Numbered from the stretch's first letter, positions 16,641-24,882 are shown. The stretch: DNA of 51,771 bases from Planctomycetota bacterium (GCA_022568135.1 JADFFQ010000024.1:1-51771); one strand, 5' to 3'. Notes: generated by a model from the sequence alone, not told the origin. Program-made: numbers and translations.

Positions 16641-16691
16641 GACGGCGCCGTTGTTGTCGAAGTCGGGCGGGGCGACGGGGTCGGTAGTCTC
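16599..16691 (-). pseudogene. Orphan third dockerin repeat, out of frame after the stop of the upstream gene
   Basis: Directly after the TGA of the gene at 16690-17544, in the +1 frame, is an intact 30-codon repeat ending ILDLLALLANWG and its own stop. A spacer DPVAPPDFDNNGAVG precedes the hydrophobic part. See the matching cases at 17742 and 22522. Confidence 0.7.
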
Positions 16692-17544
16692 ACCCCCAGT
16701 TGGCGAGCAACAGGAGCAGGTCGATCATGCCGACGGTGCAGTCGCCATTGAAGTCGGCGGGACAGTCGTCGCAATCATCACACGGACCCCACGCGGCCAG
16801 CAGCGCCAGCAGGTCAAGGATGCCCACGTGGCCGTCGCCATCGATGTCGCCGAGGATCGTGACGTCGAACGTGAAGTCGAATGATGCCTGCCCCGACCGG
16901 CTCGGCGGCACCTCGTTGTCGATGAACGACCCGGCTTGAACATCCAGGGTGTACACCCCCGGCTCAAGGGTGCCGGCGGCTTGGAGGGCCTGATTGTTGG
17001 TTCCACCGCCCGGCGGGGGCTCGACGGACTGTTGCAAGAGCAGGACGCCTCCGATCGGGCCCTCCCACAACCTGGCCAGAACAATGGCATCGACGTTGGC
17101 ATCGGGGAATGACCCCGCGGTCATCCTGCCGTCGAGAGTGAACCTGCTCAACGACGGCAGCTCAAAGGTTACTTCGAAATAGGAGAAGCCGAAGGCGTGG
17201 ACCATCCCCGGGACCGGGCCCTGGGCCTCGGTCGTCACGGTGCCCGAGGCGGTCATCGAAGCCGAATCGATCTGTGATTGCTGGCCGGCCGTCGCGCCTG
17301 CGAACCCGGAGTCGCAGCCGTGCTGGGTCTGAATGAATGCATCGAAGGGCTCGAATCCCGCTGCCGCTTCGCCGTCGAAGAAGGAGTCATCGCTGCACTG
17401 CGGGGCGTTGACAGACTCGGTGCTCACGAAACGGTCCTGATCGACCGGGATGATCGTTTGCGCTTCTGCTGTCCCGCAGGCCAAGAGCGCTGCAGACGCC
17501 GCGAAGACGCTAGCCGCGTTCACCGTAGATGGATGTGGACGCAT
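16690..17544 (-). CDS. Secreted dockerin-tailed protein (paralogue of 22623-23468)
   Basis: A 284-residue protein starting after AAGGAGGATCAGCAAT. Residues 1-28 form a signal peptide ending GTAEAQ. The body has QCSDDSFFDGEAAAGFEPFD, FGFSYFEVTFELP and a jelly-roll-like strand pattern; 22623-23468 has the same architecture and about 40-45 percent identity. The last 65 residues hold two dockerin-like calcium-binding repeats, DIDGDGHVGILDLLALLAAWG and, after a cysteine-rich linker, DFNGDCTVGMIDLLLLLANWG. Such tails anchor or sort exported proteins in Phycisphaerae-type bacteria; no function of the body is recognised. Confidence 0.8.
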   Translation of the reverse strand: MRPHPSTVNAASVFAASAALLACGTAEAQTIIPVDQDRFVSTESVNAPQCSDDSFFDGEAAAGFEPFDAFIQTQHGCDSGFAGATAGQQSQIDSASMTASGTVTTEAQGPVPGMVHAFGFSYFEVTFELPSLSRFTLDGRMTAGSFPDANVDAIVLARLWEGPIGGVLLLQQSVEPPPGGGTNNQALQAAGTLEPGVYTLDVQAGSFIDNEVPPSRSGQASFDFTFDVTILGDIDGDGHVGILDLLALLAAWGPCDDCDDCPADFNGDCTVGMIDLLLLLANWG

Positions 17545-17662
17545 ATTGCTGATCCTCCTTTGCGCTGAGAAGAGGCCGCACAGCGGTGCTGCTCAGGCGG
17601 TCTGCCGAATCCTCGGCCGTTATGAGCCCCACCATGTGACCAGGCATGAGCGTTACGGCAGC

Positions 17663-17692
17663 AGTATACCACCGCTAGCGGCCCGGCTGCAC
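17663..17692 (-). promoter_or_regulatory. Promoter of dockerin gene (leader copy 1)
   Basis: On the minus strand GTGCAG (-35) and TATACT (-10) are separated by 18 bases. The corresponding elements at 19631-19660 and 22443-22472 read TTGCAG/TTGCAA and TACACT with the same spacing and share the base pairs in between, so all three were copied from one ancestor. Confidence 0.55.
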
Positions 17693-17741
17693 TGTCTAGC
17701 CGAGATGAATGCGGCGGCGCAGAACACCTCGACCGCAGCGT

Positions 17742-17843
17742 TCAAGGACACGGCCCCCAGTTGGCCAGCAGGTAGAGCAGGTCGAGGATGCCCACGGTGC
17801 CGTCGCCGTCGAAGTCGGGCGGACCGCCGGGGTCGGCGATCTC
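17742..17843 (-). pseudogene. Orphan third dockerin repeat after the beta-helix protein gene
   Basis: A 33-codon repeat with DPGGPPDFDGDGTVG and ILDLLYLLANWGPCP begins in the +1 frame at the TGA of the gene at 17842-19518. Removing one G from the GGGGG before the TGA would join it to the gene in frame. Confidence 0.7.
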
Positions 17844-19518
17844 ACCCCCAATGAGCTAGCAGAGTGAGCAGGTCGAGAATGCCCACGTCGCCGTCGATGT
17901 CGAGGTCGCCCAGGCAGTTGTTTCGCGCATCGCCCCACGCTGCAAGGACGGCCAGCAGATCAAGGATGCCGACCACGCCGTCGCCGTTGAGGTCCGCGAA
18001 GATCACATCTTCGACGGGATCGAACTGGTATTCGTAGGCCCCCATGTCCACGACAACCGGCACTCCGCAGCCGGGATCAAAGTCGGCTTCGTCAGCGTTG
18101 AAGCGGGGATTGCCATCGAGGTCAACCGGGAACAGTTCAGCGGTGTTGCCGTCCCCGTCGTAGTCATCGGCGTCGATCGGCACGCCCCAGTTGTTCCCGG
18201 CGTCGGCACACGGCGAGCCAGCCGAGAGGTGGTAGTCCTCGTTGTCGGGATCGACGAACATCGGATCGGCGTCGATGTTGTTTGAGCCCGCGCCGAACCA
18301 GCCGTCTTGGACATCGCTGTAGTTTACAGTGCTCTCTGCGGTGCCGGCGTCCAGGATCTCGTCCCCGCTGTTCTCCCACAGGATGCAGTTGGTCACCGTC
18401 GGGTTGCTTCTATTGGTGTTGTATATTCCGCCGCCGTCTAAGCCGAAGGTCCCGTTCCCGCTGAAGGTGGAGTTGGTGACGGTGGGGCTGCTGTTGCCGT
18501 TATACATTCCGCCGCCGCGGTCGAAGGCCAAGTTCCCGGTGAAGGCGCAGTTGGTCACCGTCGGGCTGCTGACATTGTTGTACATCCCGCCGCCGTCGAA
18601 GTCGGCTGCGTTGCCGCTGAACGTGCAGTTGGACACGCTGACTTGGGTGGCTCCGGCGTTTCCCAGCCCGCCGCCGACTGAAGCGGTGTTGGCGGTGAAG
18701 TCGCAGTTGGTCAGAGTCAGGTTGCTATCGACGTTGTACATCCCACCGCCCGCGGCATCGTTGATAGCGACCGCCGAGTTACCGGTGAACACGCAGTCGG
18801 TGATGATCAGGCTGCTGTCGTGGTTGCTCATCCCGCCGCCGGAGCCGGCACTGTTTGCGGTGAAAGCACAGTTGGTGACGGTGGGGCTGCTGTTGCCGTT
18901 ATACATTCCGCCGCCGGCCCCGTAGCAACTGACGCCGCCGAAGTCACACGGACCGCTGACCTGGTTCTTGCTGAACACACAGTTCGTGACCGTAGGGCTG
19001 CCGCCGAAGTTGAACATTCCGCCGCCGCGGTTGGCCGTATTTGCGCTGAACGTGCAGTTGGTGACGGCGGGGCTGCCGCCGGAGTTGTACATGCCGCCGC
19101 CGTCTTCGAACTTGCTGAGCGTATTGCCGCTGAAGGTGCAGTTGGTCACCGTCGGGCTGCTAGAGATGTTGCGCATTCCGCCTCCGCTGGGGCCACTTCC
19201 GCCTGTAATCGTAAAACCCTGGAGGACGGTCTCCGGCCCCTCGCCGCTGACGCACTTGACCACACTGTCATTCAGCCCGGTGGCGTCGATGGTGGTCACA
19301 TCCGGGCCATCGGAACTGCGGACTGTGATGGCCTTGCCGAGGAAGTCGATTGCCTCGTTGTAGGTGCCTGGATGGACCTCCACCTCGTCACCATCCATGG
19401 CAGCATTGATGGCCTCTTGAATGGTCGGGAAGTCGCCGGGGACGTGGAGCGTGTCGGCGACAGTGGTGCCGCTGAGCAAGACACACACCACAGCGACTGT
19501 ACAACGCGACTTGAACAT
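17842..19518 (-). CDS. Secreted parallel beta-helix protein (Pmp-like repeats) with dockerin tail
   Basis: ATG 19518 follows GAAGGAGGTGCAGCC; the frame is open upstream but that part is the copied leader. The 558-residue product has a signal peptide ending TTVAD, a right-handed beta-helix entry (VPGDFPTIQEAINAAMDGDEV; HPGTYNEAIDF), then about ten repeats of GGGMYN...SPTVTNCTFSGNTA, as in chlamydial polymorphic membrane proteins. A typical closing DADPMFVDPDNEDYHLSAGSPC and NPRFNADEADFD follow. The C-terminus has two dockerin repeats. Expected on or outside the cell surface as an adhesin or carbohydrate-active scaffold; no catalytic residues are seen. Confidence 0.88.
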   Translation of the reverse strand: MFKSRCTVAVVCVLLSGTTVADTLHVPGDFPTIQEAINAAMDGDEVEVHPGTYNEAIDFLGKAITVRSSDGPDVTTIDATGLNDSVVKCVSGEGPETVLQGFTITGGSGPSGGGMRNISSSPTVTNCTFSGNTLSKFEDGGGMYNSGGSPAVTNCTFSANTANRGGGMFNFGGSPTVTNCVFSKNQVSGPCDFGGVSCYGAGGGMYNGNSSPTVTNCAFTANSAGSGGGMSNHDSSLIITDCVFTGNSAVAINDAAGGGMYNVDSNLTLTNCDFTANTASVGGGLGNAGATQVSVSNCTFSGNAADFDGGGMYNNVSSPTVTNCAFTGNLAFDRGGGMYNGNSSPTVTNSTFSGNGTFGLDGGGIYNTNRSNPTVTNCILWENSGDEILDAGTAESTVNYSDVQDGWFGAGSNNIDADPMFVDPDNEDYHLSAGSPCADAGNNWGVPIDADDYDGDGNTAELFPVDLDGNPRFNADEADFDPGCGVPVVVDMGAYEYQFDPVEDVIFADLNGDGVVGILDLLAVLAAWGDARNNCLGDLDIDGDVGILDLLTLLAHWG

Positions 19519-19680
19519 GGCTGCACCTCCTTCGGGCAAAGAGGCCGCACGGCGGTGATGCTCAGCTTGTTGGCCGAATCCGTGGCCGCCAGCACCCCCT
19601 GATGCGGCCGGGCATCCGAACTCCGGCAACAGTGTACCACTGCTCACCGTCTGGCTGCAATGTTTATCTCGGGCGATTGC
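19519..19680 (-). repeat. Copied promoter-leader module, copy 2 of 3
   Basis: The 160 bases before the ATG at 19518 closely match 22333-22490 and, less well, about 17560-17720. The shared parts include the promoter, GGCCACGGATTCGGCCAACA and CCGCCGTGCGGCCT. The conserved leader is longer than needed for an RBS and may form RNA structure (GC-rich inverted pieces such as GGCC...GGCC). Confidence 0.65.
19631..19660 (-). promoter_or_regulatory. Promoter of beta-helix protein gene
   Basis: TTGCAG, 18-base spacer, TACACT on the minus strand, about 113 bases before the start codon. Confidence 0.55.
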
Positions 19681-19709
19681 AGGGGCGCGGACCGTGTCGA
19701 CCGTCGCGA

Positions 19710-19790
19710 TTACGCGCACGGCCCCCAGTTAGCCGGCAGCGTCAGCAGGTCGAGGATAGCGACGGTGCCGTCGCCGTCGAAGTCCGGCGG
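19710..19790 (-). pseudogene. Orphan dockerin repeat fragment
   Basis: PPDFDGDGTVAILDLL followed by TLPANWGPCA and a TAA, preceded by a stop; no attached gene. It is mutated compared with the other repeats (VA for VG, LP for LL). It lies between the leader of 17842-19518 and the tRNA fragment, so it is a scar of a lost dockerin gene. Confidence 0.65.
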
Positions 19791-19944
19791 CTAGGCTCGG
19801 CAATCGACCCCAAAGCGTACCGGGTAGACTACCCGAAACCGGGCGAAATCGGGTAGGTTCGGGTGCAACGCTTGCAATCGCCAAACCGGGTATGTACCCT
19901 GTTTTTCAACAGGTTACGGCCACTGTCTGATCGGGGCGAGCTGC

Positions 19945-19986
19945 CTCATAACCCGGAGGTCGTGGGTTCGAATCCCACCCCCGCTA
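19945..19986 (+). pseudogene. 3' half of an initiator-tRNA-like (CAU anticodon) gene
   Basis: From the anticodon loop CTCATAA onward the sequence is tRNA-like: CCCGG stem strand, AGGTC variable part, a perfect T arm GTGGG-TTCGAAT-CCCAC and an acceptor strand CCCCGCT-A. The 5' half is missing: no AGCGGGG acceptor strand, D arm or matching anticodon stem lies upstream. Such 3' halves are left where tyrosine integrases recombine at an anticodon loop. Surrounding sequence 19791-20151 holds no gene. Confidence 0.6.
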
Positions 19987-19999
19987 CTTCACTCAACCC

Positions 20000-20046
20000 A
20001 AGCGGAGCTAAGGTCTTACGCGGCTCTGCTTGTGTTGTTTTTGAGA
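20000..20046 (+). terminator. Intrinsic terminator after the tRNA fragment
   Basis: AAGCGGAGC (20000-20008) pairs with GCTCTGCTT (20023-20031), allowing one G-U pair, and is followed by GTGTTGTTTTTG. It fits the terminator of the former tRNA gene. Confidence 0.6.
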
Positions 20047-20151
20047 CGATTGATCAGCGGTTCGCCCAACCTGCTCCAGTCACCCTCAGGTGCTCGGCAA
20101 GGTCAGCAGGTGGAGTCTGCTGAAGGAGCGATGGCGGTGGAGATCGGCGGA

Positions 20152-22332
20152 TCAGGCGCATGTGCCCCAGTTGGCGAGCAGTGTGAGCAGGTCGAGGATG
20201 CCGACGGTGCCGTCGCCGTCGAAGTCCGGCGGGCCGCCGGGATCGGTGCCCCACGCGGCAAGCAGCGCCAGCAGGTCAAGGATTCCAACGGCGCCGGTGC
20301 CATCCAGGTCCCACGGGCAGTTCGGAACCCAGTCGCCGACAGCGTACCAGGCGATCGCGTACTCTTCGCCGTTGCCGGAGTCGGTTACCTGCAGACGCTC
20401 TACGTGCAGCTCGTATTCGCCCGGCATGAGGTTGGTCTGCGAGATGTGCTCGATGTTGTCGACGACGCTGCGCGACGCGACGATCTCGACGCCGTCCCGG
20501 TAGAGGACGAGGTCGAGGTTGTCCTGCCGATCAGTGTTGCTCTTGTAGAAGAAGTCGCCTTGATCGATGACATCGTTCCCGTTGACGTCCTCCCAAAACG
20601 CGTGGCGGTCCCAAACGAGTGTGGCGTCAAGACGAGACGCCGTGGACAGCAGTGTGCCGAGCCGGTAGACGACCGCGCCGGCTGGGAACGGTCCCCCCAC
20701 GGTCGACGTCACCTCTCCGAAGTCATACCCGGGCACGCCGGCCGACTCGGGCGCCTGCTCGCCGACCGAGTACATTGCATGGGCGCGCACCAGATCGAGA
20801 ATCCCCGTGCCCTGCTCATCGTCAAGGGGCTGGGTTGGGGTGTTAGACCACGGACTCCCATCGGCGTCGAGGGCCTTGACCGCCGAGTTCATGATGATCG
20901 CCTTGATGACCCGGTGGTCGGTGCTCTGACCATTGTGCTTGCCGAAGTCGAGCATCTGGGCCACGGCGCCGGTGATGAAGGGCGCCGCGAAGCTGGTGCC
21001 GGCGAATCCCTCCAAGGCCGGGATCCCGTTGCGCCAGTCGCCAAAGGTTGTCACCGCGTTGGCAGAGTCGTTGCCGAGGAGGTCCGGCTTGCTGCGACCA
21101 TCCAGGGTCGGGCCGTGGTCCTGCGGCCCCCACGCCTCCATCAGGTTGTCCTTGAGACCGCCGGCGGTCATGGCATTGCGGGCGGCACCCGGGGCCGTCG
21201 GCATGTCGAAGCCGGCAAGCTGGTTCACAGCCGGCACGCAGACGATGTTGCGGCCGTACGCCAGGTAGTCGGTCATCAGGTTGGTCACCGAGCCCTCCCC
21301 GGATTCTGAATTCTGCGATGACCCGAACCACCACGACCAACTCATGTTGATCACCTCGGCCCCATGCTCCACGAGGAACCCCGCAGCATCCAGGACATGA
21401 AGCACCTGGAGATCGGGAATCCCCGCGCGGTTGATGAACTCGGCCGTCACGTACCGGGCGTCTGGGGCCAGTCCGGTGATGTCGCCGTCATTCTCACCCC
21501 GGGCGAGCACGATCCCCATGACGGCGGTGGCGTGGCCGGCGTTGACGGGACCTCCGTCTTCCCCCAGGACGTTCTGGTTCGCCGCCACCAACCGCGGTCG
21601 GCCCTGGGAATCGACCCCAGTGAACCAGGGGTGGTTGAAGTCGAACGCGTCGTCCATCGTCCCAACGATGACGTCCGTCCCGTCCCCGAGAATACTCAGT
21701 CCTATTTCCGCGTTGACGAGGTCCCATTCGGGCGTGAGCGTGCCGGTGACCCCGAACTTCAGCGTGACCGTGTTGTCAGCCTCATTCGACTCGGCGATGG
21801 CGTCGTTGGCGTCGAGCGTGACCGTGACCGAGTAGGTGCCGCCGTGGTGCATCACCCAGGCGCCCCAATAGTGCCACCAGAACGTGGGCCCGTTTAAGCC
21901 GCATCCCCAGTTGATCGCCGGCGCATCGTGCTCCCAGCCGTTGACGACGCGCCGAATGGTGTAGAAGGTGCAAACTGGGTTCGAGTAGGAATAGTTGACG
22001 CGCACCCAGAACATCTTGCCCGCCTGCGGCGCCATCGGAGCTCCGTTGCCAGCGACAATCTGGATGCTTGTAATGGCGAGGTTCGGCAGGCCGCTTTCTT
22101 GACCTGCGGGCGCGGCTACGCCGCCCGGCGGCACCCACGGGCCGCCCGGTATCGCCGGGGCATACGACGGCTGCTGCCACCAGGCGCGGAGCTCCGGTTG
22201 ATCCGGAGATCCCGCAGCTACGACGACTTCATCGCCATTCACGGCCGCGGCGGGCACGTTGATGATGTCGGCGACAGCGGTGTCGTTGAGCGTGACACAT
22301 ACCACGGCGACCATACAACACGGCTTGAACAT
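20152..22332 (-). CDS. Secreted subtilisin-like protease with CARDB-like and dockerin domains
   Basis: ATG 22332 follows GGAGGTCCAGCA and opens with a signal peptide (MVAVVCVTLNDTAVAD). Of about 726 residues, 90-205 look like a CARDB/Ig-like domain (PNLAITSIQIVAG... ESNEADNTVTLKF). The S8 protease domain follows: Asp in GTMDDAFDFNHPWF, His in NAGHATAVMG (instead of HGTHVAG), Ser in GTSFAAPFITGAVAQ. After the protease comes a jelly-roll P-domain-like part and finally two dockerin repeats ending LLTLLANWGTCA. Here the second repeat has the DPGGPPDFDGDG spacer in frame, unlike the neighbouring genes where it is out of frame. Likely secreted or surface-bound. Confidence 0.88.
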   Translation of the reverse strand: MFKPCCMVAVVCVTLNDTAVADIINVPAAAVNGDEVVVAAGSPDQPELRAWWQQPSYAPAIPGGPWVPPGGVAAPAGQESGLPNLAITSIQIVAGNGAPMAPQAGKMFWVRVNYSYSNPVCTFYTIRRVVNGWEHDAPAINWGCGLNGPTFWWHYWGAWVMHHGGTYSVTVTLDANDAIAESNEADNTVTLKFGVTGTLTPEWDLVNAEIGLSILGDGTDVIVGTMDDAFDFNHPWFTGVDSQGRPRLVAANQNVLGEDGGPVNAGHATAVMGIVLARGENDGDITGLAPDARYVTAEFINRAGIPDLQVLHVLDAAGFLVEHGAEVINMSWSWWFGSSQNSESGEGSVTNLMTDYLAYGRNIVCVPAVNQLAGFDMPTAPGAARNAMTAGGLKDNLMEAWGPQDHGPTLDGRSKPDLLGNDSANAVTTFGDWRNGIPALEGFAGTSFAAPFITGAVAQMLDFGKHNGQSTDHRVIKAIIMNSAVKALDADGSPWSNTPTQPLDDEQGTGILDLVRAHAMYSVGEQAPESAGVPGYDFGEVTSTVGGPFPAGAVVYRLGTLLSTASRLDATLVWDRHAFWEDVNGNDVIDQGDFFYKSNTDRQDNLDLVLYRDGVEIVASRSVVDNIEHISQTNLMPGEYELHVERLQVTDSGNGEEYAIAWYAVGDWVPNCPWDLDGTGAVGILDLLALLAAWGTDPGGPPDFDGDGTVGILDLLTLLANWGTCA

Positions 22333-22490
22333 TGCTGGACCTCCTGCGGGCGTAAAGGCCGCACGGCGGGACTGCTCCGCTTGTTGGCCGAATCCGTGGC
22401 CGCCAGCACCCCTTGATGCGGCCGGAGAATCTGTCCGGCACCAGTGTACCACGGCTCACGGTCTGGTTGCAATATTTATCTCGGGCGATT
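22333..22490 (-). repeat. Copied promoter-leader module, copy 3 of 3
   Basis: Matches 19519-19680 over its whole length, including promoter and RBS region. Both copies are followed upstream by an orphan dockerin repeat, so the duplicated block probably included the tail of the preceding gene. Confidence 0.65.
22443..22472 (-). promoter_or_regulatory. Promoter of subtilase gene
   Basis: TTGCAA, 18-base spacer, TACACT on the minus strand, at the same distance from the start codon as in the 19.6 kb copy. Confidence 0.55.
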
Positions 22491-22521
22491 GCCGCGGCTC
22501 AGGCCGTTTCGCTTGCGACGT

Positions 22522-22623
22522 TCACGGGCACGGGCCCCAGTTGGCCAGCAGAGTCAGCAGATCGAGGATGCCAACGGTGCCGTCGCCGTCGAAGTCCGGC
22601 GGTCCGCCGGGGTCGGCGCCCTT
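22522..22623 (-). pseudogene. Orphan third dockerin repeat after the gene at 22623-23468
   Basis: DPGGPPDFDGDGTVG and ILDLLTLLANWGPCP follow the TGA of the upstream gene in the -1 frame (adding one G to the GGGGG tract would join them). The reading frame is intact to its own stop. Confidence 0.7.
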
Positions 22624-23468
22624 CACCCCCAATTGGCGAGCAGCGCGAGCAGATCGATGATGCCGACGTTACCGTCGATGTCGAGGTCGGCCGGGCAGGG
22701 CTCGGGTGGATCGGAGCACGGACCCCAACGACTGAGCAGGATCAGCAAGTCCAGGATGCCGACCGTGCCGTCGCCATCGAGGTCGCCGACGACCGAGATC
22801 TGAAACGAGAAGTCAAATGACGCCTCACCTGCCAGCAGCGGCGGCACGTCATCGTCAATGAAGGACCCCGCGTCCGCCTGTAAGGTGTACACCCCGGCTT
22901 GGAGCGCCCCGGTCTTCTTAATGACCTGCGAATTGGGTTCGCCGCCGGGGCCCGGTACTACGGAGTGTGTGAAAAGCACCTGGTTTGCCGAGTCGCGCAG
23001 CAAGATCGTTGCGCCGGCAAAGATCACCGGATCTTCGGATGAGGCAGCGCTGATCAGACCGTCCAGCGCGAAGTTGCTGGCCGAGGGCAGCTCGAACGTC
23101 ACCATGAAAAAGGAGTCGCCGAAGGCGTGGATCGTGTTGGGAATGGGTCCGCCGGCCTGGGACGAGCCGCTGCCGATGGCGGTCATCGAGGACGCGCCGA
23201 TCTGCGACTGCTGACTGCCCGATCCGAAGCCGAACCCCGAGTCACAACCAAGTACAGTTTCTACAGCGCTGTCAAAGGGACCAAACCCTTCGGCCGAGTC
23301 CCCGTCAGCAGTCTTGCCCAAGCACTGCGGAACAATCAAAAAGGTGCTCACCATTCTCTGCTGATCGAGGGGAATCATCGTCTGGGCTGCAAGCTCCCCA
23401 CAGACGAGCAGGATCGCAGGCGCGGCAAGAATCGCAAGAGATTTGGTGGTAGATGGCTGTCCACGCAT
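22623..23468 (-). CDS. Secreted dockerin-tailed protein (paralogue of 16690-17544)
   Basis: ATG 23468 is preceded by GAAGGAGGAGCAGCA. The 281-residue product has a signal peptide (AILAAPAILLVCGELAAQ), a body with QCLGKTADGDSAEGFGPFD and FGDSFFMVTFELPSASNFALDG closely matching its paralogue, and two dockerin repeats: DLDGDGTVGILDLLILLSRWG and DLDIDGNVGIIDLLALLANWG. The function of the body is not recognised. Its upstream region (23469-23722) has AT-rich TAATATAGAAT that may be a -10 element and lacks the copied leader of the other genes. Confidence 0.8.
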   Translation of the reverse strand: MRGQPSTTKSLAILAAPAILLVCGELAAQTMIPLDQQRMVSTFLIVPQCLGKTADGDSAEGFGPFDSAVETVLGCDSGFGFGSGSQQSQIGASSMTAIGSGSSQAGGPIPNTIHAFGDSFFMVTFELPSASNFALDGLISAASSEDPVIFAGATILLRDSANQVLFTHSVVPGPGGEPNSQVIKKTGALQAGVYTLQADAGSFIDDDVPPLLAGEASFDFSFQISVVGDLDGDGTVGILDLLILLSRWGPCSDPPEPCPADLDIDGNVGIIDLLALLANWG

Positions 23469-23722
23469 TGCTGCTCCTCCTTCACAAAACACTTTCGACC
23501 GTCACCGCCGTGATCGCACTCGGTCGCCTCTCGGCAGGCGCTACGCCGCGGGTGGAGCCTGGGCTCCGTACCATTCTATATTATGTCAGCCCATCCCACC
23601 CACATTGCAGAATTGGGCAGAATCGCCCGGGCAAGATGGCTGAGTCGTGGCTGGCGGCACTGATCCGGCGGTGAAGGCCACATTGAAGGCGAGAGGCAAA
23701 AGAGTGTCAACGGACTTCAACG

Positions 23723-24763
23723 TCACTTATTCTCAGTGGGTATTACAATTTCACTCGAAGGACTCGCAGCAGCGGCGATGCCGGCCTGGAAACCCACCTT
23801 CTCAACGGCGACGATGAGGGATTCGTTCGACGGCTGGGTATCGGGATCGAGTGTTATGAGTGCTCGGCCTTGGGGATAGCTGACCGATGCGCCGCGCACG
23901 CCGGGCACTTTCATCAATGCACTGTGAACCACAGCTGCGCAGCCATCGCAAGTCATACCCCCGATGCGAAGCGTCGTCGTTGGGGCAGTGGCGGTGGTCT
24001 GGGCCGCCACCGCGGGGCTTCCCCTGGCAATCAATGACGCAACGTAGTGCGGGAACAGCGCCACAGCGAGCACGACAACCGTGCTGACCCAGAGCGTCGC
24101 CCGGTTGAAGCGTCTGAGCTTCGGCCTGGGCGCGGCGCAGGTCGAACACTCGGCCGATGTGCGGTTTCGGAAGTAGTTGAGGTAGAACCCCGTGCCGAGG
24201 AGCACGGCGGCAACCCCCAGGAACAGCGGCCGGGTCTTCTCGAAGGCGGCCGATATGCCGGCTGCCGATGCACCAAAGGCAAGCAGAGCAAGCGGCACCC
24301 AGCAGCACGCTGAAGCCAACAGCGCCGACCCCACGGACCCCCCGGCCGCCCACAATCCGCCGCGACCGCTGGGCATTTCGAGCTCGGTGACTTGGGGGAC
24401 CGTCGCTTGGGCGCAGCCGTCGTTGGTTTCGCAGCCGGCCGGTGCAACCTCACCACTCGCTTCGCCACCTGCAGACGCGACGGCGGCGAGCAACATCTCG
24501 CGCGGTGGCACACCCGCCCCTTCGTAGGTCCTGCAACTGAATCCAAAGTCCGTCCGACTACGCGCGCTGGGTTGAATGTCTACGCCGTTGACCAAGACCG
24601 TGGGGGAGCCGAGGAAGCGGAGCCTAGCGGCATCATCGCCGCTGGTCACCTCGACCTCTTCGACCTCCGCGTCAAGGCCAAGCTCGGCGACAACGTGCCG
24701 GGCAAGGTCAACGGTGGGCAGGTGGTTCGGACAGCCCTCGAAGTAAAGAACTTGGATTTTCAT
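23723..24763 (-). CDS. Three-part mercury-transport-like protein: thioredoxin-like domain, MerT-like membrane domain, MerP-like HMA domain
   Basis: From ATG 24763 the product has 346 residues. Residues 1-105 resemble a small thioredoxin-like fold (MKIQVLYFEGCPN; LGSPTVLVNGVDI). The middle is MerT-like: GSALLASACCWVPLALLAFGASAAG with the paired Cys in the first helix, LFLGVAAVLLGTGFYL, then a CSTC loop and a third helix. The C-terminus is a MerP-type heavy-metal domain with GMTCDGCAAVV. Together these would collect Hg(II) or a similar soft metal in the periplasm and move it inward. No mercuric reductase is adjacent; a MerR gene lies upstream on the same strand. Confidence 0.85.
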   Translation of the reverse strand: MKIQVLYFEGCPNHLPTVDLARHVVAELGLDAEVEEVEVTSGDDAARLRFLGSPTVLVNGVDIQPSARSRTDFGFSCRTYEGAGVPPREMLLAAVASAGGEASGEVAPAGCETNDGCAQATVPQVTELEMPSGRGGLWAAGGSVGSALLASACCWVPLALLAFGASAAGISAAFEKTRPLFLGVAAVLLGTGFYLNYFRNRTSAECSTCAAPRPKLRRFNRATLWVSTVVVLAVALFPHYVASLIARGSPAVAAQTTATAPTTTLRIGGMTCDGCAAVVHSALMKVPGVRGASVSYPQGRALITLDPDTQPSNESLIVAVEKVGFQAGIAAAASPSSEIVIPTENK

Positions 24764-24840
24764 CGCGCCATCTCCATTGCGGGCACCTGAGGCGGGGCGG
24801 CCGGGAACATTCCCGAGCCGGAAGCCTTGGCCCTGGTACA

Positions 24841-24876
24841 TAGATAACGGCCTTGAACGGGGGTTCAACGTTCAAG
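24841..24876 (-). promoter_or_regulatory. MerR-type promoter with nested dyads before the MerT/P-like gene
   Basis: TTGAAC-GGGG-GTTCAA (24853-24868) is a perfect dyad, and a further GTTCAAG at 24870-24876 gives an outer one with CTTGAAC at 24852. On the minus strand a TTGAAC can act as -35 with TATCTA (24841-24846) as -10. A dyad inside the promoter spacer is the hallmark of MerR regulation. Confidence 0.6.
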
Positions 24877-24882
24877 GAGATT

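Noticed and set aside
19921..19988. Complete tRNA gene
   Set aside because: The 3' half is good but no 5' acceptor strand, D arm or anticodon-stem partner can be found upstream.
20032..21309. 425-codon plus-strand frame
   Set aside because: Antisense to the subtilase gene, which has a triad, signal peptide and dockerin repeats.
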